Source: Salisapilia sapeloensis
Lineage: Eukaryota > Oomycota > Peronosporomycetes > Peronosporales > Salisapiliaceae
Length of the DNA stretch: 24,325 nucleotides
Reading direction: 5' to 3'
Assembly (NCBI GenBank): GCA_023334545.1
Contig: JAADVB010000261.1
Span: 1-24,325 of the forward strand
Shown one piece after another: positions 18,838-24,325 of this stretch. Made by a program: the position numbers and the translations under genes. The notes under the pieces were generated by a model. It saw only the letters and a list, made by a program, of their open reading frames with translations, searched no databases and was not told where the DNA came from. Within the stretch, counting starts at the first letter, position 1; each line of letters opens with the position of its first letter.

Positions 18838-20256
18838 ATGCAATTCAATGTGTCAGGATTATCGGCTGTGATGACTTGCCTCGTCATGGCCAGCGGGTAC
18901 GTTAGTGTGCTCTATATGCTGCCAAATACGATCCGAAGACTACCTCGCGACCATCCCACGCATGTGAGTGCAAGCATCAGAGCTCTATTTTATCTTAATG
19001 GGTATTTTCAATCGATTGAGAGGCATTGCTATCGACTAGATTGGATTTCCTCGTAGTCGCTATAGATAAAAACGTCAAATAGGATGCTAATGGTTTATGA
19101 CGCTGTAGATTCTCGCGAGGTTCCTACTCATTTGTATCTTCTGTGCAATATGTCCATTCATACTCGCTCTCTACTATGACGATGTACAGTCCTATGCATT
19201 CCAGTACATGCGTAACAGTTACATGACTCTATTTGTTGTTAATAGGAAGATGTGCGTCTAACATTTGCCGAGTGGCTGGGCATTCGGTGGGATGGACTGG
19301 TTCCAGCAATAATTCTTCCTCTTGTCGTCACGAGCGTCCTCTTCCTTGGCTCTCTCGTTGCCAACTCCCTCCAACTCTTTCACACGTCCAAGCAATTCCG
19401 ATCCAATGGCGTCTGGTTTGCACTCAAGAACACAGCGCTCTATTACTCCCTCACACACGATTCGATGCCATCTCTTCGCAACTACATTCTCGTATGTATC
19501 TTTTAAACCTGTCTTGAATCCTTCATCTTGACACTGGACTTCTAGGGTCCATTGACGGAAGAGTTTGTCTTTCGAAGCTGTATGATCCCACTACTCGTGT
19601 GTGCAGACTTTGGTGTCAACGAAATCACCTTTGGATGTCCACTGGCCTTTGGCATCGGTACTCTCATATATTTGCTATGTACTCCACGATCTCTTATAAT
19701 ATGTTTTTGGTTGTCTAGCTCATTTGCATCATTTCTTTGAGCATATCAAGAGTGGACGTCCTATTGGAGAGGCTCTACTCATCGTCGGTACGATAAAAAG
19801 TATATAAATCAGTTCTCAGGTCCTTTAACACATAGCTATCGAGTAGGTTTCCAGTTCTTTTATACATCCGTCTTTGGTGCCTACGCTACCTTCCTCTTCT
19901 TAAGAACAGGTAGCCTCCTATAGACGTATTCTGTCTCGACAGCAAGCTCATATCCATGCTTCATAGGTCACTTCATCACCATCTTCACCGTCCACATACT
20001 GTGCAACGTTCTCGGGTTCCCCGACCTTTCCTTCTATCACCCAGACAATGTCCTATATCCATTCCGAGGAGGTAGTTTATATGCTTCTCTACTTGACATA
20101 GTCATCTCATGCATGTGTCAAATAGTCATTCTCGCGAGCTACGTCATCGGCATCTACGGTTTCTACCTACTTCTCATGCCACTAACAGATCCAGACACAT
20201 ACGCATCGAACCTATGGAACGTCACGCTGTCGAGTGACAGCTTCGTCAGCTACTGA
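18838..20256 (+). CDS. RCE1: CAAX prenyl protease 2, RCE1 (eight exons)
   Basis: Exons 18838-18963, 19109-19183, 19246-19491, 19546-19657, 19719-19787, 19844-19909, 19967-20071 and 20126-20256 give 309 residues. It is a multi-span protein of the ER membrane that removes the -aaX tripeptide from prenylated CAAX proteins such as Ras-type GTPases. Family blocks are LPRDHP near residue 38, GPLTEEFVFRSC with the catalytic glutamates E154/E155 and R159, GIAHLHHF with H188, FQFFYTSVFGAY, LRTGHF, and VHILCNVLGFPD with H241 and N245. These are the residues essential in yeast Rce1. Intron 1 is 145 nt, long for this locus, but joining across it restores the LPRDHP..I..RF spacing. The acceptor before exon 6 is chosen at 19843. 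The nearer 19835 acceptor would produce a stop, and 19819 would add eight residues. Confidence 0.9.
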
Positions 20257-20442
20257 TTGGCCAGTCGTCCGGCATACGATAGAAAGAAAGAGTAAGCCAC
20301 GTTTGATCTGAATCCTCCACGTTCCACATCGTGCACCCTACTTGTCTCGTCTATCTATACCTCTACTGACTCTCGACCGAGACCACAAGCCACGATGGAA
20401 TCACCAGCTTCGTTTCTTTCGTTACTCTCTGTCCTACTTTGA
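20257..20442. other. Convergent 3' region, RCE1 / PWWP-PHD gene
   Basis: A 186 bp gap between two stop codons on opposite strands. No hairpin, repeat or open frame of note was seen. Confidence 0.5.
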
Positions 20443-23291
20443 TCACTTGGAACCTGGCCGTACTTCCTTCCCGAATGTCGTATGCTCCACAAGTCCATCC
20501 GCATCCTTATCCTCCAACCTATTGCTCGCACCATGACGCGCTTGACGTTGCAAATCCTCCACTAGTTGCTTGTTACTAGCTAACTCAGTCTCCATTGACT
20601 TGAGTCGAGCGTACAACTGCGACTGCTCCTGTGTCAACTGATCGACGAGCTGGTCTTTGCTCTGCAATCTCGCGCGCAAGTTCTTGTTCGCTAGTCGGAG
20701 CTCAGCTGCTAGTCGCCCTTCCCCAATCGTCAGTTCATTGTTCTTGTCTGCGCCCAGCACCTTCTTCTGGTTCAAAGCCCATGCTCGACGTAGCGTCGAG
20801 TGCGCCTCCAACGCCTGGCGCAGTCGCTCCGACTGTTGATCAAACATGTGCTGCATCTCACTCATCGACGGACTGAGGAAGAGCTCTCGTCCGTCCACTT
20901 CATCCAAGTCGTTTCCTTCCAGTCCACTCGACTGATCGTGCTTTCGTCTTGATAACGCCGTAAGCGCCGTCATGACGTCCGTGCCTTCGGATAATGTCAG
21001 TCCGCCCAATGGCGTCGATTGCACCTCACTCGTGTCCTCTGGATTCCGCATCATAAATTGCGGCACAGCATCGACGGTGCTTTCATTGTCACTCGAGTCA
21101 TTTACCGTCGCGTACATGGCAGCAGACGTCACGAACGCAGTCCATTCATCCAATGACTTGGCACCAATGACACCCGTATTCGGTTTTTCTAACCGTCCTA
21201 ACTCCTCTCGCCAACGAATCGGCCATCGCTTCGGCCACTTTGGATTGCCCCAACTTCCACTCGCGTGATCTTCGACTAACTGCTCTTGCGCCGAGTTACT
21301 CCACGCACGACGGAGTTTCGTCTCGACAGCATCCAGCTTGCTCTTATGACTCTGCCATTGCTCACGACAAATGATCTTGATCGTCTGTGCAGCTTCTGCT
21401 AGTGGCGGCGATCGTGATCCGACGATCGCTAAGGCTCGAGACACGAGTGCATCGACGTCCTCGAGGAACTGACTCGAGCTATTGTACTCGAGTCGTCGGA
21501 TCTTGATGAGCAGCTTGAAGAGATCTGGTCGAGGCAAGTAGTCACTTACGTCGCCATCGATGCCAGGAAGCAGAGGCGAGTAGAAGGGAATGCCTTGACG
21601 ATTCGTTGCCATGGTAGACCAGATCTTTTCCAAGAGCTTACCCAGCTGTACCTTAAGCGCCGCACTCGAATGGCAGTGAGGACAGACGAATGTCTTGGCT
21701 CGTTTCGAAGACTTTTGAGATGATGGAATGGGTGGGAGGACGTACTTGTCGATCGCGACAGGACACTTGCTACACTTCCAGAGCTCGTACTTTGTCACGA
21801 AACGACGTGGAGATGGTGTCTTGCCACTCACTGGAGCAGCACTCGAACGCTCTTCCACCGACTCGCATGTGCCGGTGAGGACACACATATGACGAGGGCA
21901 GTACCAAGGAGTATTCTCGCCTTTGACAATCGGGAAGGAGCCGAGACAGAACTGGTGATAGACTTTTGGACACCCGAGGAAGTCGCATACGATGACTTCT
22001 CCACCGTAGCCACAGATAAAGCACCGTTCGTCTGAGTCGGACATTTCTTCCGTCCCACCCTCCGCCTTCTTACTTCCATTCGCAGGAGATTTGCGCGTCG
22101 GTGCAGCATCCGATACTTGTCCCTTGGCTTTTTTACTAGCAGACACGGATGCTGGAGGTGTATAGCTCTCCTCCTCATCCGCCGGAGCGGATGGCAATCG
22201 TCTTTTTAACGACTTTTCCTGACTTTTACCCTTGTCCTTCTTCTGCTTCTTACCAGAAGATGAGTTAGAGGTTGTAGGCGTTGAGCTGGATACAACCTTC
22301 TGAGACTTTTGTACTACTGGTTTGGACGCAGTGTCACCTTGGCTTGCTTTCTGCTTCCTCGCCTGTTCCTTGACACATTCTGGACAGTACCATTCGCCTT
22401 CTGGAATCACGTCCAGAGGTGGAGATAGGCATTGGGTGTGGAACTCTCGATGACAGTCCTTGCCGTCGCACAGGATCAAAAGCGAGTAATGATCTGACAC
22501 GCGGTTGCAACGTTCACAAGGCATGTCCATCGGCTCATCTTTTTCGTCCATCCTACATTTACGTACAAAGTAGTCAATATCGGCACTGGATCTTTCGAAT
22601 AGCAGATGGAAGAGATGTACGTACAGGTGGTCGTAGAATCGACGGCTCTGGTCGTCCATGGTCTCCAGGACCAACTTAGCTTCCTCCAGTCCATTTTCTA
22701 GTCGCACTGGCGTGTACTTTTTGTTCGATTTGTACGCAGACGGATCTTCAGTAAATGACTTGAGCTGATTCTGTGGTACCCATCCACTATGTACAGTTCC
22801 ACATTAAGTACCGGTAAAGCAAAGGAGAAGAGCATGGGACGTACTAGTTCCTTGTCCCAAAGAAGTAGACGCACGCCTGGTCGCCCTTCTTTCTAAATGA
22901 CGACATTTTGGCAAACTCCCCTGGCTCGGCAAACTACGTCGCACCCCATCCATCCAGTTAGAATAGACTTGTTTCTTGGCCTAGGCTAGGATTAGAAGAG
23001 AGTCGAGACATACCCTGGCTGGCCACGGATGCCCCCCGGATCGTGCTATTAACAACCCTCCATTTTCGTTCAATAACGTTTTTAGCAAGCTGCTTCTTTC
23101 CACCAATTCTACTCCCAGTACCTTTCGTTAGTACACATTCGTTATTCCTCACTCCTTACTCCTCGTCCTACCGAGGATATAGGAGCCAGAAGAAGGGTAT
23201 ATAACCCAAAAATAAAGCGGAAAGACGTACCGTAATACTCCTTCTTCCGGAGCTCCAGCTCCTCGTCCTGCATCGCTCCAGACTGCGACAT
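20443..23291 (-). CDS. PWWP and double PHD-finger protein (four exons)
   Basis: Exons on the minus strand: 23231-23291, 23014-23108, 22845-22933 and 20443-22786, giving 862 residues. The introns are 122, 80 and 58 nt; intron 1 has a TACTAAC branch sequence before its acceptor. The three small exons complete a PWWP domain at about residues 37-95 (LIARSGGHPWPARF, then VYFFGTRNYGWVP). PHD finger 1 lies at about 170-220 (CERCNRVSDHY ... HREFHTQCLSPP ... WYCPEC). After a basic, serine/lysine-rich linker, PHD finger 2 lies at about 336-382 (CFICGYGGEVIVCD ... YHQFCLG ... WYCPRH). A further CxxC pair (CSKC ~419, CPHC ~449) looks like another zinc-binding unit. A coiled coil is at about 734-837. PWWP and PHD modules read histone marks, so a nuclear chromatin role is likely. 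There is no SET domain, so it is not a full NSD-type methyltransferase. The start at 23291 fits the small exons exactly. Confidence 0.88.
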
Positions 23292-24068
23292 GATGCTCGA
23301 CTTGATCTAGACAAGTTCCTGCAGTCTTCCTTTCTAAATTTTGACCACGCACGGCGACTAGGGAGACGTGAGGTGGTCCGAGTAGAAGGTCTGGTTTCGA
23401 TACCTATTTTCTTACTTTGGTTTTTATTTTAAAGATGCCAGTCGAGTGGTCCAAATGATGCTCTGGTCACGAGATGATCAATTGGATCGTATCAAGTTCG
23501 TTTCGTTCGAATATGAAGGTCCGCGAAGATCAAAACTTGGATGAAGACCGCAGCTTGACGACGACCAGCGGACACCTTGCGCTACAGACGGAAAATTGTA
23601 TACTGCCGACAAAACACAACGCCTAAAGTAGGCTACTTTTATATATTATTTACTTCTATGGTGACTATTTTTGGGTTTTAGATTGTAGATATAGTAATTT
23701 TTGGATACTTGGGAGGAACGGAGGTTGCTAGTGGATGCATGAACTGGAGTTGGAGCGTGTGTCAATCGTCTCAAAGGATAAAGATGTTGAGATAAAAGAG
23801 TGATGCAGAAGGTGGTAGAAGACTAGTCTTTCGAAAATATAAAACGACGGATGAAAATGTGCCGCTACGTTGGACGAGATGATGAGACCATTATGTCCCA
23901 GGTAGCATGATTGTACTGGGTGTTCTTTTACAAATGTGTGGATCACCATCTTTGAGTCTATAAGCCGTCTTGCGTATCGCTGTCAACGCGATATATATCA
24001 GCGGAAAGATATGTTCATGTGGAAGAGATTTTTGCATCAGTTACCACCAATCGACCTGGATCACTCAT
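23292..24068. other. Right-hand gene-poor stretch
   Basis: About 780 bp between the PWWP-PHD start and the right repeat. The part next to 23292 should hold that gene's promoter. Short open frames exist (e.g. a 73-codon minus-strand frame at 23728-23949), but none resembles a protein I know. No RNA gene or tandem repeat was seen. Confidence 0.55.
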
Positions 24069-24325
24069 ACATCTCTATACGACTTTTTAAAACAGTCTGC
24101 ACTCCTCCAAACTAGCTCGATCACCCATACAAACGAAAACGAGTGCATCTTCGCTAGCGAGGACAGCGCATTTGTTGAGTAGACTATATTGACTTTGTCG
24201 CTTCCGAAAAATGTGTTGGGCTGGTGGCTGGCTTCGGTCAGTCATTATTTCCAGGGTGCAGATGGTGCGTCCGTTCCAAACCAGGAGTCGACATTGTGGT
24301 ATTGACGTAAGTCACGTACAACAAG
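24069..24325. repeat. Right terminal inverted repeat
   Basis: Reverse-complement partner of the left end. Bases 24185-24325 equal 1-141 without a mismatch, and 24096-24143 equal 148-195. Between these blocks this arm has 41 bases (24144-24184) where the left arm has six. This extra sequence includes the 10 bp palindrome TCGCTAGCGA (24151-24160). From 24095 inward the similarity fades. Confidence 0.95.

Noticed and set aside
23434-23555. Possible small gene starting near 23434 or 23455
   Set aside because: The frame beginning ATGCCAGTC closes after eight codons, and the one beginning ATGATGCTC closes after about 30. No convincing splice partner restores a known protein.
23970-24182. 70-codon plus-strand frame running into the right repeat
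   Set aside because: Its end lies in the repeat and in the arm-specific insert, the homologous left arm does not keep the frame, and nothing is recognised in it.
1-24325. Linear virus, plasmid or giant DNA transposon bounded by terminal inverted repeats
   Set aside because: No polymerase, integrase, transposase or capsid-type gene is visible. All recognised genes are eukaryotic host families, most with spliceosomal introns. The repeat itself is kept as a finding.
1-24325. CRISPR array, tRNA or rRNA genes
   Set aside because: No regularly spaced direct repeats and no cloverleaf or rRNA core sequence were seen when reading through; a covariance-model scan was not possible here.

Overview
The window looks like nuclear DNA of a compact-genome oomycete, most plausibly a white rust of the Albugo type. 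This is an inference from several observations. Introns are tiny (most 51-62 nt, GT..AG). Gene spacing in the right two thirds is about 90-330 bp. The genes are typical eukaryotic housekeeping families. One gene encodes a ciliary transition-zone protein, which implies a flagellated (zoosporic) stage. The strain or species cannot be named from the sequence alone.

Layout. (1) 1-~223 and ~24069-24325 are terminal inverted repeats: the outer 141 bp are identical, and the inner part carries an indel and divergence. (2) 238-5404 is a minus-strand cluster of arrestin-like genes: one broken copy (238-~785) and two apparently intact three-exon paralogues (2338-3391 and 4349-5404), separated by gene-poor stretches. 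(3) 5724-8195 (+) is an intronless CC2D1/Lgd homologue (DM14 repeats plus C2). It converges at 93 bp on 8289-15842 (-), an intronless 2517-residue protein. That protein has an RPGRIP1L-type front half (coiled coils and two C2 domains) and a very long tail of degenerate EF-hand-like units. (4) 16058-16882 (+) is eIF4E in three exons, divergent from the giant gene across 215 bp. (5) 17042-18674 (-) is an AAMP/Sqt1-type WD40 protein in eight exons. It converges on eIF4E across 159 bp that hold a strong hairpin. (6) 18838-20256 (+) is the CAAX protease RCE1 in eight exons, divergent from AAMP. (7) 20443-23291 (-) is a PWWP-PHD-PHD-coiled-coil chromatin-type protein in four exons, convergent with RCE1. 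(8) 23292 to the right repeat holds no gene that I recognise.

The genes do not form one pathway. They cover translation (eIF4E, and AAMP/Sqt1 in ribosome assembly), membrane and protein trafficking (arrestins, CC2D1, RCE1), cilium (RPGRIP1L) and chromatin (PWWP-PHD). The most unusual items are the giant RPGRIP1L/EF-hand architecture, the matching inverted repeats at both window ends, the arrestin birth-and-death cluster, the hairpin between eIF4E and AAMP, and an acceptor-site competition in RCE1. Exon structures were worked out by hand from reading frame, GT..AG sites and family alignment. No transcript evidence was available.
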